64,000 bases of DNA from Dyadobacter soli (GCF_900101885.1 NZ_FNAN01000004.1:62001-126000); one strand, 5' to 3'; positions 42,062 to 51,122 are shown, counted from the stretch's first letter. The notes: a model not told the origin generated them from the sequence alone. A program made the numbers and translations.

Positions 42062-43358
42062 ACCGGCGGAGCTCCAAGTAGAGGCGCCCAAGACCAGCTA
42101 TCGTTGGCGCGTGGTAGCGCTGCTTTTCTGCGCAACGACCATCAACTACCTCGACCGCCAGGTGCTCGGCCTGCTCAAACCGACGCTGGAAGCCGATTTC
42201 GGCTGGACGGAATCCGATTTCAGCCACATTGTAATGGCATTCCAGGCGGCCTACGCATTTTCGTTGATCGGCTTCGGGGCTATCATCGATAAAATCGGCA
42301 CCAAAATCGGTTACGTCATTTCAGTGGTGGTTTGGAGCATCGCAGCTATGCTGCACGCCGTCGCAACGGGTACATTCAGTTTCGGCTTAATGCGGGCCAT
42401 TCTCGGGCTTGGTGAAGCCGGTAACTTCCCGGTGGCGATCAAGGCTACTGCTGAATGGTTTCCGAAAAAAGAGCGGGCGCTGGCAACGGGCATTTTCAAC
42501 TCGGGAGCGAACATCGGTGCGGTTGTGGCGCCCATTATGGTTCCCTGGATTTTGGGCGCTTATGGCTGGCAGGAGGCATTTCTGATCACCGGAGCAATCG
42601 GCTTTGTATGGCTCATATTCTGGTGGCGGATGTACGAAGTTCCGGCGAAGCAAAAAAACATCAACAAAGCCGAATACGACTACATTCACAGCGATAATGA
42701 ACCCGATACCAGCAAAGAAGCACCGGTTAAATGGCTGCAACTGTTCAAAATCCGGCAAACCTGGGCATTCGTTTTCGGCAAAATGCTCACCGACCCCATC
42801 TGGTGGTTCTTCCTGTACTGGCTGCCGTCCTATTTCGCAGAAGCATTCAAATTGAATCTCTCCAAACCAAGTCCGGAACTGGTGATCGTCTACACGGCGA
42901 CTACCATAGGCAGCATCGGCGGCGGGTATCTTTCGGGTTATTTTATCAAAAAGGGCTGGCCGGTATTCCGTGCCAGAAAGACCTCAATGCTGATTTTTGC
43001 ATTCCTGGTAATGCCTATCATGGCGGCGCAATACACGACTAACATTTGGCAGGCGGTGGTGTTGATAAGTCTGGCTGCGGCGGCGCACCAGGCTTGGAGC
43101 GCAAATATTTTTACAACCGCGTCGGATATGTTTCCTAAAAAGGCTGTAAGTTCGGTTGTCGGTATCGGCGGAATGGCCGGATCAGTAGGAGGCATCCTGT
43201 TTCCTCTTTTGGTAGGGATCATTCTCGACAACTACAAGGCTGCCGGGAACATCGGAGGAGGTTACAACGTCATTTTCATCATCTGCGGGTGTGCGTACCT
43301 GCTTGCGTGGGGCGTAATGCACGTGTTTTCGCCGAAGATGGAGCGGGTGGATATTTAG
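42042..43358 (+). CDS. exuT: MFS hexuronate transporter
   Basis: 438 residues with about 12 transmembrane helices. The first loop has the MFS motif region YLDRQVLGLLKPTLEADFGW, as in ExuT/anion:cation symporters, and helix 4-5 has GLGEAGNFPVAIKATAEWFP followed by ERALATGIFNSGANIGAV. These are typical of the ExuT group that imports galacturonate and glucuronate with protons. The gene overlaps uxaB by 20 bp and is the last of the operon. Substrate is inferred from family and context. Confidence 0.9.
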   Translation: MHSHNPEPAELQVEAPKTSYRWRVVALLFCATTINYLDRQVLGLLKPTLEADFGWTESDFSHIVMAFQAAYAFSLIGFGAIIDKIGTKIGYVISVVVWSIAAMLHAVATGTFSFGLMRAILGLGEAGNFPVAIKATAEWFPKKERALATGIFNSGANIGAVVAPIMVPWILGAYGWQEAFLITGAIGFVWLIFWWRMYEVPAKQKNINKAEYDYIHSDNEPDTSKEAPVKWLQLFKIRQTWAFVFGKMLTDPIWWFFLYWLPSYFAEAFKLNLSKPSPELVIVYTATTIGSIGGGYLSGYFIKKGWPVFRARKTSMLIFAFLVMPIMAAQYTTNIWQAVVLISLAAAAHQAWSANIFTTASDMFPKKAVSSVVGIGGMAGSVGGILFPLLVGIILDNYKAAGNIGGGYNVIFIICGCAYLLAWGVMHVFSPKMERVDI

Positions 43359-43360
43359 TC

Positions 43361-43386
43361 GACCGCCGACCAATGACCGCCGACCG
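43361..43386. repeat. Direct repeat after exuT
   Basis: GACCGCCGACC occurs twice (43361-43371 and 43376-43386), separated by 4 nt, in the 61-bp gap after the transporter gene. No function is visible. Confidence 0.6.
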
Positions 43387-43419
43387 CCGAAAATTCAAAT
43401 CCTAATTCCTTATCAATCA

Positions 43420-43854
43420 ATGAAAAAAACATTTTTGCTTCTTGCATTCCTCTTGATAGGCAATGCATTTGTTTTCGCTCAAAGCGCCGATGAAAAGGCC
43501 GTTGCCGCGACCGTTGAAAAACTTAAAACCGCCATCATTAGCGCCGACGAGGCAGAATTGAAAAAGCTGACCTCGCCCTCGCTCTCCTACGGGCATTCCA
43601 ACGGACTGCTGGAAGACCAGAAAGAGTTCATCCGCGCGCTCGTGAGCACGGAGTCTAAATTCACCAAAATCGATCTCAGCGAGCAGACGATCTCCGTTTC
43701 AGGGGATGTCGCAATGGTCCGTCACAAGCTGTATGGCGATACCCATAACAAGGGCAAAGACCCTGCGCAGGTGAAACTCGGAGTGTTTATGGTATTCCAA
43801 AAAGTGAAAGGAAGCTGGGTATTGCTGGGCCGCCAGGCGTTCAAGCTGGTTTAA
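43420..43854 (+). CDS. Exported SnoaL/DUF4440-like protein
   Basis: 144 residues with a clear signal peptide (MKKTFLLLAFLLIGNAFVFAQ). The rest is a small alpha+beta barrel of the NTF2/DUF4440 kind: DEKAVAATVEKLKTAIISAD, the LTSPSLSYGHSNGLLEDQKE segment and alternating strands ending GVFMVFQKVKGSWVLLGRQ. These folds bind small ligands or act as simple enzymes; no active-site set is evident. It is probably periplasmic. It lies 61 bp downstream of exuT with its own terminator after it, and may or may not belong to the uronate operon. Confidence 0.85.
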   Translation: MKKTFLLLAFLLIGNAFVFAQSADEKAVAATVEKLKTAIISADEAELKKLTSPSLSYGHSNGLLEDQKEFIRALVSTESKFTKIDLSEQTISVSGDVAMVRHKLYGDTHNKGKDPAQVKLGVFMVFQKVKGSWVLLGRQAFKLV

Positions 43855-43879
43855 TATTCTTTGAATGTATATTGAAAAG

Positions 43880-43912
43880 CGGGTCTGCTAATCTTTTGGC
43901 AGGCCCGTTTTT
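43880..43912 (+). terminator. Intrinsic terminator after the DUF4440-like gene
   Basis: Arms CGGGTCTGC (43880-43888) and GCAGGCCCG (43899-43907) pair with one G-T wobble, followed by TTTTT. The 3' end of the convergent DUF1016 gene lies inside this hairpin, so it may also act on the other strand. Confidence 0.8.
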
Positions 43913-44949
43913 GTATAGGTAAAATCGCGCTGCTCCATTTTGTGCCGCGCAATTTCAACTGCTTTGTGCAGCTTTTCCTGTAAAACCTGTTGCGAAGGTA
44001 ACGCCGTCAGGTAATCGGCCACGCGGATGTTACTTTGCCCGAGCTGCATCAGTTCTATATGCTCGCTGCTTTTGCCCGAGCACAGGATCAATCCGATCGG
44101 GTCATTCTCTCCTTCAATCTTCTCATACTTTTCCAAAAACCGCAGATAAAGCTCCATTTGCCCTTTAAAACCCGCTTCGAACTCACCCATTTTCAAATCG
44201 ACTACCACCAGGCATTTCAAGCGCCGGTGATAGAAAAGCAGATCGATGAAGTAATCCCGATGATCGATCGTGATCCGCTTCTGCCTCGCCATGAATGCAA
44301 AATCGGTTCCCATTTCAATAATGAACCGCTGCAATTCCACGATGATCGACGCTTCTAGGTCCTTTTCGGAATAAGCATCCTTCAAGCCAAGGAAATCAAG
44401 AAAGTAGGGATCTTTGAAAACCAGGTCGGGGTTGAGCTTTTGTTCACTTTTCAAAAGTTGCAGGTCGCTGATGATGACATCTTCGGGCTTTTTGCTGATA
44501 GCGGTCCGCTCGTACAACATGGATTGAATTCGCTCCCGAAATGTGCGTACGCTCCACTTTTCGTGGATGCACATTTGGATGTAGAATTCGCGCTTGATGG
44601 GATCAGAAATAGGCAATATCGCAAGGATATGTGCCCAACTCAATTGTCGTTTCAGTGAAACGACAATTTGCTCATCGGTAAATATTTCGGCGAACTGTAT
44701 CATTCGCCGTACGTTTTTCTCTGAAAACGACTTACCATATTCCACTTCCAATTGTCTCGACAGTGTTGAGACAATTTGTTTTCCGTATTCAGCCCGCTCG
44801 TCTTTCAGAATTTCTTGGCGAATAACTTTCCCGATTTTCCAGTACAGCATGCTCATTTCCGCATTTACAGAAATCGCAACATGCTGGCGGCTAGCCAGTA
44901 TGAGATCTTTGACTGTGTTAAATAGTGCGGTGTTTATAATCTTGCCCAT
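43888..44949 (-). CDS. DUF1016 / PDDEXK nuclease domain protein (YhcG-like)
   Basis: 353 residues. The N-terminal DUF1016 helical domain (AEMSMLYWKIGKVIRQEILK, SFSEKNVRRMIQFAEIF) precedes a PDDEXK nuclease fold near residues 210-300: Asp in DYFIDLLFYHRRLKCLVVVD and Lys in DLKMGEFEAG, the D-(D/E)-x-K pattern. Members are linked to DNA mobility or restriction; the exact role is unclear. Base composition is more AT-rich than its neighbours and no partner gene is adjacent, so it may have been acquired. The same 10-residue helix motif QIVxxLxRQL occurs twice near residues 59 and 95. Confidence 0.88.
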   Translation of the reverse strand: MGKIINTALFNTVKDLILASRQHVAISVNAEMSMLYWKIGKVIRQEILKDERAEYGKQIVSTLSRQLEVEYGKSFSEKNVRRMIQFAEIFTDEQIVVSLKRQLSWAHILAILPISDPIKREFYIQMCIHEKWSVRTFRERIQSMLYERTAISKKPEDVIISDLQLLKSEQKLNPDLVFKDPYFLDFLGLKDAYSEKDLEASIIVELQRFIIEMGTDFAFMARQKRITIDHRDYFIDLLFYHRRLKCLVVVDLKMGEFEAGFKGQMELYLRFLEKYEKIEGENDPIGLILCSGKSSEHIELMQLGQSNIRVADYLTALPSQQVLQEKLHKAVEIARHKMEQRDFTYTKTGLPKD

Positions 44950-45088
44950 AGTGAATGTATTTGAAGTACATCCATTTAGACGTCCGCTTTTCTATTCGGT
45001 CACACAGTTCTACAAAAAACTTTTTTCAGCAAAAATTATTCGGTACGGAGGGGAATATTCATCGGGGAAGCCAGGGATAACCGCCCGA

Positions 45089-46303
45089 TCAATGCGCCGG
45101 TTTCTTGGGCGCCGGCGCGGAGGCGTGGTATTTTTTCTGGACAATGGCCGCGTATTTATCCATCAGTTCCAGCACCTTTTCACGGGATTTGGACCGCACG
45201 ACCAGACCTACATGGTGCGGCTCATTCATGCGCCATACCACTTCCGGGTCGTTGAAAACCGACAAATCCGGCTTTTCCTGCCGTGCCAGCGAGATAAGAA
45301 TTCCGGAATATTCTTTCCGTACAGCGGGTAGTTTGTAGTTCTCCCCTTTTGCTTCCGCAGTTTCCATCCGGGCCCATTCTTTCCAGAGGTTAATGCCCGA
45401 AGCTGCGTCCACCATTTCGGAAAGATGGGCGCCACCTACGCGGGAGGACGTTTCGAGAAAATAATACTTGCCGTCCTCATAGCAGCGAATGACCTCGGTA
45501 TGCGAAGCGCTGTGTTTCAGTCCAAATGCTTTGAGCAGATCCACGGCCAGCGTCTGCAATGCATGTTCCTCGGAAGAGTCGAGGGGTACGGTGACGGAGC
45601 GGAAAATCCCGCCTCCATGCGCCACATCGAATGGCGGCGCGAGGTATTTGCTATTCCAGGAAAATATAACGATCCCGTTGTAAGATATCGAATCCACGTG
45701 ATAGACGTCCCCGGGCTTGTATTGTTCCACGAGGTATGCATGCCGTTTGTCGCCTAGTTCATGAATGGTATTCCAGAGCTCATCCGCTGTGTTCAGCTTT
45801 TGAATGCCCAGTGCGGAAGCCTCCGAACGCGGTTTGATCATCCACGGGCCACGGTATTTTTCGATAAACCGGTTGATCTCGTCGTCATTGAAAAGCGCCG
45901 AAAAGCCCGGAACCAGAATGCCCGATTCCAATGCTTTGGTTCGCATGGCAAGCTTGTCGCGGAAATAGCGACCGGTGGTCTGCCCCATTCCGGGTATGCG
46001 GAAGTACTCGCGGATATGCGCCGCTTTTTCCACATCGAAATCATCAAGCGCCACCACCCGGTCGATCGGGCGGGTGCGCATTACGTACGCGAGGCCGGTG
46101 ATGATCTCATTCATATTGTAGGTACCCTCCTCTCCTTCCTCGATGTAGAAAAACTCATCCACCGCCTCCCGCACCCAGGGTTTGCTTTCCAGCTTCTTAG
46201 CAGTAATCAAAAAAACCTTGTTGCCGGCGTCTTTGAGCGCCTGCAAAAAATCATTGCCTTTGAAATAGGTGGAAATGCAGAGGAAAGTAAGAGTTCGGGC
46301 CAT
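45089..46303 (-). CDS. ATP-grasp domain protein
   Basis: 404 residues from the ATG at 46303 (MARTLTFLCISTYFKGNDFL); an upstream ATG in frame would add 19 residues unlike the family. The ATP-grasp fold is recognised from an N-terminal Rossmann-like part (KVFLITAKKLESKPWVREAV), the phosphate-binding loop and Lys in GPWMIKPRSEASALGIQK, VEQYKPGDVYHVDSI, and the metal Glu/Asn in YYFLETSSRVGGAHLSEM. Such enzymes ligate a carboxylate to an amine or similar nucleophile. The substrates are unknown. Flanked by a nuclease gene and a leucyl aminopeptidase. Confidence 0.9.
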   Translation of the reverse strand: MARTLTFLCISTYFKGNDFLQALKDAGNKVFLITAKKLESKPWVREAVDEFFYIEEGEEGTYNMNEIITGLAYVMRTRPIDRVVALDDFDVEKAAHIREYFRIPGMGQTTGRYFRDKLAMRTKALESGILVPGFSALFNDDEINRFIEKYRGPWMIKPRSEASALGIQKLNTADELWNTIHELGDKRHAYLVEQYKPGDVYHVDSISYNGIVIFSWNSKYLAPPFDVAHGGGIFRSVTVPLDSSEEHALQTLAVDLLKAFGLKHSASHTEVIRCYEDGKYYFLETSSRVGGAHLSEMVDAASGINLWKEWARMETAEAKGENYKLPAVRKEYSGILISLARQEKPDLSVFNDPEVVWRMNEPHHVGLVVRSKSREKVLELMDKYAAIVQKKYHASAPAPKKPAH

Positions 46304-46402
46304 AAAATGTGATTTGGTGGACGGTAGCGGCATTTGCAGGCTCGCAATGCCGCAAAACATATATGCTCAAATCTAGCAAAAAGAACCATTTTGGCAAGAA
46401 AA

Positions 46403-46432
46403 GCCCGGGTTAAATTTCCGTTACACCCGGGC
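46403..46432 (-). terminator. Terminator of the M17 aminopeptidase gene
   Basis: Arms GCCCGGGT (46403-46410) and ACCCGGGC (46425-46432) form an 8-bp stem; on the minus strand a CTTTTCTT tract follows. It starts 8 nt after the aminopeptidase stop. Confidence 0.8.
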
Positions 46433-46439
46433 ATCGATG

Positions 46440-47831
46440 CTAAGCTGCCAGTTTGGACAGGTAGGTAATGAGCAACCTGATACCATAAGCTGTTCCTGCA
46501 CGACCGGGCGCAAACTCGGTGTCACCGAACGCCATTCCGGCAATGTCGAGGTGCGCCCATGCCGGGTGCGCATCCGTAAATACTTCCAGAAACTTGGCCG
46601 CTACGATTGCCCCGGCAAGCGGTTTGCCATGGTAGTTTTTCACATCCGCAATGTCGGAACTGATTTCTTCTTTGTATTCATCCCAAACCGGCAGGCGCCA
46701 CAAACGTTCCCCGGTTTCGTCGGCGGCGTGAATGAGCTCGGCGGCAAGACTGTCGTTCGGTGTAAAAAGGCCTGCGGCCTCGTAACCGAGCGTCTGGATA
46801 ACGCTGCCTGTAAGTGTAGCAAGGTCGATCAGTACATCCGGCTGATAATGCTTCACGGCGTAATGCAAGCCATCAGCGAGGATAAGCCTGCCTTCCGCAT
46901 CGGTATCGATCACTTCGATCGTCTTGCCCGCATAAGAACCGATCACATCCCCAGGCTTCATGGCCGAGCCATCGACTGAATTTTCGGTGGAAGGTATCAC
47001 GCCGATAATGCGAACGGGCAGTTGCAGCTGTGCGGCCAGTTCCACAGTGCCCAAAACCGCCGCCGCGCCGCCCATATCGCTTTTCATGAGATGCATATTG
47101 GCCGATGGTTTGATCGAAATCCCGCCTGTATCGAAAGTAACACCCTTTCCTACCAATGCTACCGTTTGCGTATAATGCGGGGGTTTATATTCTGATACGA
47201 TCATCACAGGCGGCTCGTCACTACCCTTGTTTACAGCCAGTAATGCGTGCATACCTTGCTCTTCCAGCTGCTTTTTTTCCAAGATCTGAACAGCATAGCC
47301 ATTCTCCACACTCGATTTCCGGGCCCATTCAGCCAGGGTAGCTGGTTTTTTATAGTTTGAAGGCGCATTCATCAGGTCCATGATGCGTATTTGCACCAGA
47401 GCGGTTTTCAAAGCATTCTCCGCCGACTGTCCGGCGTCCGAACCTTCATCCGCTACGATCGACAGCGTGCCCGATTTGAAAAAGTCACTTATCGCTTTCG
47501 GTTCGGTTTTGTAAAGCTGCAAGTCATAACCACCCAGCACTATACCATTCACTGCATTGCCAACCCATTCGGCGTCCCGCCCGCGCGCGTCGAGCGTAAT
47601 GTGCGTAGGCCAGCGGTCTTTTCTTTTGAAAAAAAGTGAACGGAATATCTTGGTGATGGCGGGCAGTTTTGGTGTTTTTCCTAACCCTAACCAGAGCTCT
47701 TTCGACGAGTACCACCACATTTCGCCCTTTTCGGCCTTGAACATTTCCTGGTTGACCGGTTCGGCGCCTTGCTCGAATGAGCGGATAAGCAGAATGTCTT
47801 CAAGCGGCTCCCCTATGATTTCTATTTGCAT
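46440..47831 (-). CDS. Leucyl aminopeptidase family protein (M17)
   Basis: 463 residues from the ATG at 47831 (MQIEIIGEPLEDILLIRSF). The catalytic half carries VGKGVTFDTGGISIKPSANM (metal Asp, Lys), MKSDMGGAAAVLGTVELAA and the signature NTDAEGRL written here as DTDAEGRLILADGLHYAVKH with Arg and Glu. M17 enzymes are di-metal hexamers that remove N-terminal residues from peptides and act in protein turnover. The N-terminal domain is short and diverged from PepA. It is followed (in transcription order) by a terminator and preceded by an M28 peptidase 66 bp upstream, so two peptidases may be co-transcribed. Confidence 0.92.
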   Translation of the reverse strand: MQIEIIGEPLEDILLIRSFEQGAEPVNQEMFKAEKGEMWWYSSKELWLGLGKTPKLPAITKIFRSLFFKRKDRWPTHITLDARGRDAEWVGNAVNGIVLGGYDLQLYKTEPKAISDFFKSGTLSIVADEGSDAGQSAENALKTALVQIRIMDLMNAPSNYKKPATLAEWARKSSVENGYAVQILEKKQLEEQGMHALLAVNKGSDEPPVMIVSEYKPPHYTQTVALVGKGVTFDTGGISIKPSANMHLMKSDMGGAAAVLGTVELAAQLQLPVRIIGVIPSTENSVDGSAMKPGDVIGSYAGKTIEVIDTDAEGRLILADGLHYAVKHYQPDVLIDLATLTGSVIQTLGYEAAGLFTPNDSLAAELIHAADETGERLWRLPVWDEYKEEISSDIADVKNYHGKPLAGAIVAAKFLEVFTDAHPAWAHLDIAGMAFGDTEFAPGRAGTAYGIRLLITYLSKLAA

Positions 47832-47897
47832 TGATTCAGAGATTCTTGTTAATAAAAAAGCAGACACAAAGGCCTTCAACAAGCGGGTTAACCTGCA

Positions 47898-49460
47898 TTA
47901 ATCGAGCCCACCGCGACGTGTAGGCTTACGTGGCTCCGGCCAGGCGCCCGGCACTCCCCTCGCATCAGCAGGTAAAATGCTTTTTTCACGGGAAGTTTTC
48001 GCAGGGTCTTCACTCGCCTCGTAAGCCAGGATCGCGGCCAGGATCGCATTGCTGCGGACGTCGTCGAACACGATCTTGTCGTAGGTATCGCGGTTGGTAT
48101 GCCAGGTATAGGTGCCGTACGACCAGTTCAGCGAGCTCAGCGAAAACGCCGGGGCGCCCGCCGCTACAAACGAAGCGAAATCGGAGCCGCCGGTGCCGGG
48201 AGCGCCCGGGAATGAGGTTTGGATCGGGGTACGGATCTGCTCGGGGACTTTGGAAAGCCACCGGGTGAGGTATTCGTAAGCATTCAAAAAGCCCTGACCG
48301 GAGAGGTTAACGACCCTGCCCGTTCCATTATCCTGGTTAAAAACGGCCTGAATGTTCTGCACAATCTCCGGGTGATCTTCCACGAATGCGCGAGAGCCAT
48401 TCAACCCCTGCTCTTCACTGCCCCAATGGCCGACCAGGATCGTCCGTTTAGGATTGGGATACACTTTTTTCAGAATGCGCATGGCTTCCATCATCACGAG
48501 CGTGCCCGTACCATTGTCGGTGGCGCCGGTACCGCCATCCCAGGAGTCGAAATGCGCGGAGAGGATCACGTATTCATTCGGTTTTTCAGTGCCTTTGATT
48601 TCCCCTACCGTGTTGAATGTCGGACTTACGCCGGTTTCTTTCGCATCCGCGCGCACGCTGATTTTCGGTGTATGTCCCGATTCGGCGAGGCGGTAAAGCA
48701 AGCCGTAGTCTTCCAGAGCAATATCCACGGTCGGAATGGTCTTGGTGTAAGCGGAGAATATTTTATTAGCCCCAAAACCCTTTGACCAGTAACACATTAC
48801 CACTCCTGCCGCGCCGACTTTTTCCAATGCAATCGGCAACGAGCGGGAATTGTAACCGGTTTTGCGGATGCGGCTGGCCCAGGCTTCGGTCTGTGCGTCT
48901 CGGTCCTTTTTCATCTTTTCAAATGATTCCTTGGTACCAAATTCCTGCCAGTTATAGTCAGGTCGGCCGGTGGGCTGGTTCATGCTGATGAGTACAAACT
49001 TGCCTTTCGCCGACGGCAACCACTTTTGGAATGCCACCGAATCGGCCACATCCGGAAGGATTACCACCTCACCGGTTACCGTTTTGCCGTTCGTGCCGGG
49101 ACTCCATGCTAGCTGCATTCCTTCAAGCGATTTCACGCGCGGCGCCACCATGTCGATATGCGACACCCCACGCTCCCAGCCGCGCCATTCGCCCCACTTT
49201 TCATTCTTTGCAGTGATATTCCAATCCTTGTATTTGGCCACCGCCCATTCATGTGCCTGCTGCATTTGCGGCGAGCCTACGAGCCGCGGCCCGATCACGT
49301 CCATCAGCTCATGGCCCAGTTTTTCGAGTTGTGAATTTTCCGTAGCTTCCCTGACAATGTTTTCAACCACAGCGTCCTTCCGGAGCTCTTTATTTTGCGC
49401 AAAGACAAACGTGGCCTGGTTCGAAATACAAAGGGTCAGGAGCAAATAGATTTTTTTCAT
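47898..49460 (-). CDS. M28 family zinc peptidase, exported
   Basis: 520 residues with a signal peptide (IYLLLTLCISNQATFVFAQ). The co-catalytic zinc site is visible: SAHFDSWDGGTGATDNGTG (His and bridging Asp), VGHWGSEEQGLNGSRAFVE (catalytic Glu pair and metal Glu), NQDNGTGRVVNLS (metal Asp), and TWHTNRDTYDKI with the last His. The family includes aminopeptidases and carboxypeptidases that process exported peptides. It likely works in the periplasm or outside the cell. Confidence 0.92.
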   Translation of the reverse strand: MKKIYLLLTLCISNQATFVFAQNKELRKDAVVENIVREATENSQLEKLGHELMDVIGPRLVGSPQMQQAHEWAVAKYKDWNITAKNEKWGEWRGWERGVSHIDMVAPRVKSLEGMQLAWSPGTNGKTVTGEVVILPDVADSVAFQKWLPSAKGKFVLISMNQPTGRPDYNWQEFGTKESFEKMKKDRDAQTEAWASRIRKTGYNSRSLPIALEKVGAAGVVMCYWSKGFGANKIFSAYTKTIPTVDIALEDYGLLYRLAESGHTPKISVRADAKETGVSPTFNTVGEIKGTEKPNEYVILSAHFDSWDGGTGATDNGTGTLVMMEAMRILKKVYPNPKRTILVGHWGSEEQGLNGSRAFVEDHPEIVQNIQAVFNQDNGTGRVVNLSGQGFLNAYEYLTRWLSKVPEQIRTPIQTSFPGAPGTGGSDFASFVAAGAPAFSLSSLNWSYGTYTWHTNRDTYDKIVFDDVRSNAILAAILAYEASEDPAKTSREKSILPADARGVPGAWPEPRKPTRRGGLD

Positions 49461-49508
49461 GAAATTGCCGGTTTAATCAATATCGTTACCCGAATGTAGG
49501 AAATCGTT

Positions 49509-50432
49509 ATGTTAAACAGGATTATCGCTTTTGTATTTTTTGCCAACTACTTCGTGGGTTTGCTGGCCGTGGCGTTATCCCTGGAAACTGCGTTTCAGCT
49601 CAATATCCTGCTCAATTCGCCGGTTTATTACATTCTGCTGTTCTGCACGACTGTGTTCTACTACACCATCGCCTACTCCGGTCCGGTAGCGCCCAAAGTG
49701 TCGGCCAACCCGCGCACCGAATGGTACCGGCTGCATTACCGGTTCGTGCGGGTGAGCCAGGTGTTTTTGTTCAGTATTTGTGCAGTGTTGGGTGCGTGGT
49801 ATCTGGTCAAAAATTTCGATGGTGTGCTGCATTTGCCGCTTTACTATTGGCTGATCTTGTCGGTAGTGCCGCTCGCCGCTATCCTGTACTACGGTTTGCT
49901 TCCCAAATCCCTTATTTCTTTCAATCTGCGGCGCACGGGCTGGCTGAAAGCATTCGTAATCGGGTTCGTTTGGGCAGGGTGCGTGAATATTTTTCCCTTA
50001 GCTGCATTACGGATCGAAAAGGGCGTTACCGTGGCCGAGCCGCTGCTAATGCTCTGGCTTTTTACCAAAAACTGGATGTTTTGCACCGTCAATGCCATTA
50101 TGTTCGATATGAAGGATTACGAGGACGACGCGAACATCGAGCTGAAAACATTTGCCGTGCGGATGGGGCTTCGGAACACAATTTATTACGTGCTGGTGCC
50201 GCTGCTGGTGATCGGACTGGTGTCATTGCTCTTCTTTGCTACTTATCGCGGCTTCGGCATCCCGACCATGCTTTTCAATATGGTACCGTTCGTTTGCCTG
50301 CTCGCCGTGGCGTTTTCATTGCAGAGGAAGCAGAGCATTCTTTTCTACCTGATCGTGATCGACGGGTTGTTGCTCGTCAAAGCGCTGTGCGGGATTGCGG
50401 GCAGCTTTTTTGCACACCTAAACCTGCATTGA
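49509..50432 (+). CDS. UbiA-like multi-helix membrane protein lacking the first Asp motif
   Basis: 307 residues with about eight hydrophobic helices (IIAFVFFANYFVGLLAVAL, ILLFCTTVFYYTIAYSG, LYYWLILSVVPLAAILYYG and others). A loop MFDMKDYEDDANIELKTF near residue 200 matches the second Asp-rich motif (DxxDxxxD) of UbiA prenyltransferases, with the following FAVRMG. The first motif NDxxDxxxD, expected near residue 65, is not visible. Either this is a diverged UbiA-like enzyme or a non-catalytic relative. It is 3 bp upstream of a methyltransferase gene, a combination reminiscent of quinone or isoprenoid modification. Confidence 0.7.
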   Translation: MLNRIIAFVFFANYFVGLLAVALSLETAFQLNILLNSPVYYILLFCTTVFYYTIAYSGPVAPKVSANPRTEWYRLHYRFVRVSQVFLFSICAVLGAWYLVKNFDGVLHLPLYYWLILSVVPLAAILYYGLLPKSLISFNLRRTGWLKAFVIGFVWAGCVNIFPLAALRIEKGVTVAEPLLMLWLFTKNWMFCTVNAIMFDMKDYEDDANIELKTFAVRMGLRNTIYYVLVPLLVIGLVSLLFFATYRGFGIPTMLFNMVPFVCLLAVAFSLQRKQSILFYLIVIDGLLLVKALCGIAGSFFAHLNLH

Positions 50433-50435
50433 GCC

Positions 50436-51122
50436 ATGCTGAACAACTACGACCGCATTGCGTCCATTTATGACCGGCTGAGCAGATTGATATTCGGAAA
50501 ATCGATCGTTCGCGCGCAACAGGCATTGGTGCCACGCATTACCCCTCCCGCACGCGTGCTCATCGTGGGCGGAGGCACGGGCTGGATCATCGAGGAAATT
50601 GCCAAAGTTTACCCTGCCGGAATGACAATCGATTATGTGGAAATCTCTTCGAATATGCTGGATTTGGCCAGAAAAAGGGACTTCAAGCAAAATCAGGTCA
50701 CATTCATTCATGCAGCTATTGAGGATTACCTCGCGCCGACGGCATACGATGTCATCATGACGCCATTTTTGTTCGACAATTTCAGTCGGGACCGTGCGCG
50801 GGAAGTTTTTGAAAAGTTGGATAATATGCTCAAACAGGGCGCATTATGGCTTTTCACCGACTTTCATATCGATAAAACTCTGAATCGCTTCTGGCAGAAA
50901 GCATTGCTGCGTTCCATGTATATTTTCTTCAAAAATATCAGTCACGTAGAGGCCGACCAGCTGCCTGATATGCCAACGCTTTTTGACACACACCATTACG
51001 AAAAGGAAACCGAAAGCTTCCATTTCGGCCGTTTCATCCGCTCGGCTGCCTACCGCAAATCAGGCGACGGCAGTACGTCTCCGACCGAAAATAAACCGCT
51101 CGTTGAAAATGATGATCGATAG
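50436..51122 (+). CDS. Class I SAM-dependent methyltransferase
   Basis: 228 residues with the Rossmann SAM-binding motif ARVLIVGGGTGWIIEEIAKV (motif I) and VEISSNMLDLARKRD (motif II). It starts NYDRIASIYDRLSRLIFGK, like UbiE-type and small-molecule methyltransferases. It follows the UbiA-like gene by 3 bp, so the two are likely translated from one transcript and may act on one isoprenoid or quinone-like substrate (inference). The last 63 bp overlap the 3' end of the convergent RarD gene; the tail there (GDGSTSPTENKPLVENDDR) is probably not part of the fold. Confidence 0.85.
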   Translation: MLNNYDRIASIYDRLSRLIFGKSIVRAQQALVPRITPPARVLIVGGGTGWIIEEIAKVYPAGMTIDYVEISSNMLDLARKRDFKQNQVTFIHAAIEDYLAPTAYDVIMTPFLFDNFSRDRAREVFEKLDNMLKQGALWLFTDFHIDKTLNRFWQKALLRSMYIFFKNISHVEADQLPDMPTLFDTHHYEKETESFHFGRFIRSAAYRKSGDGSTSPTENKPLVENDDR

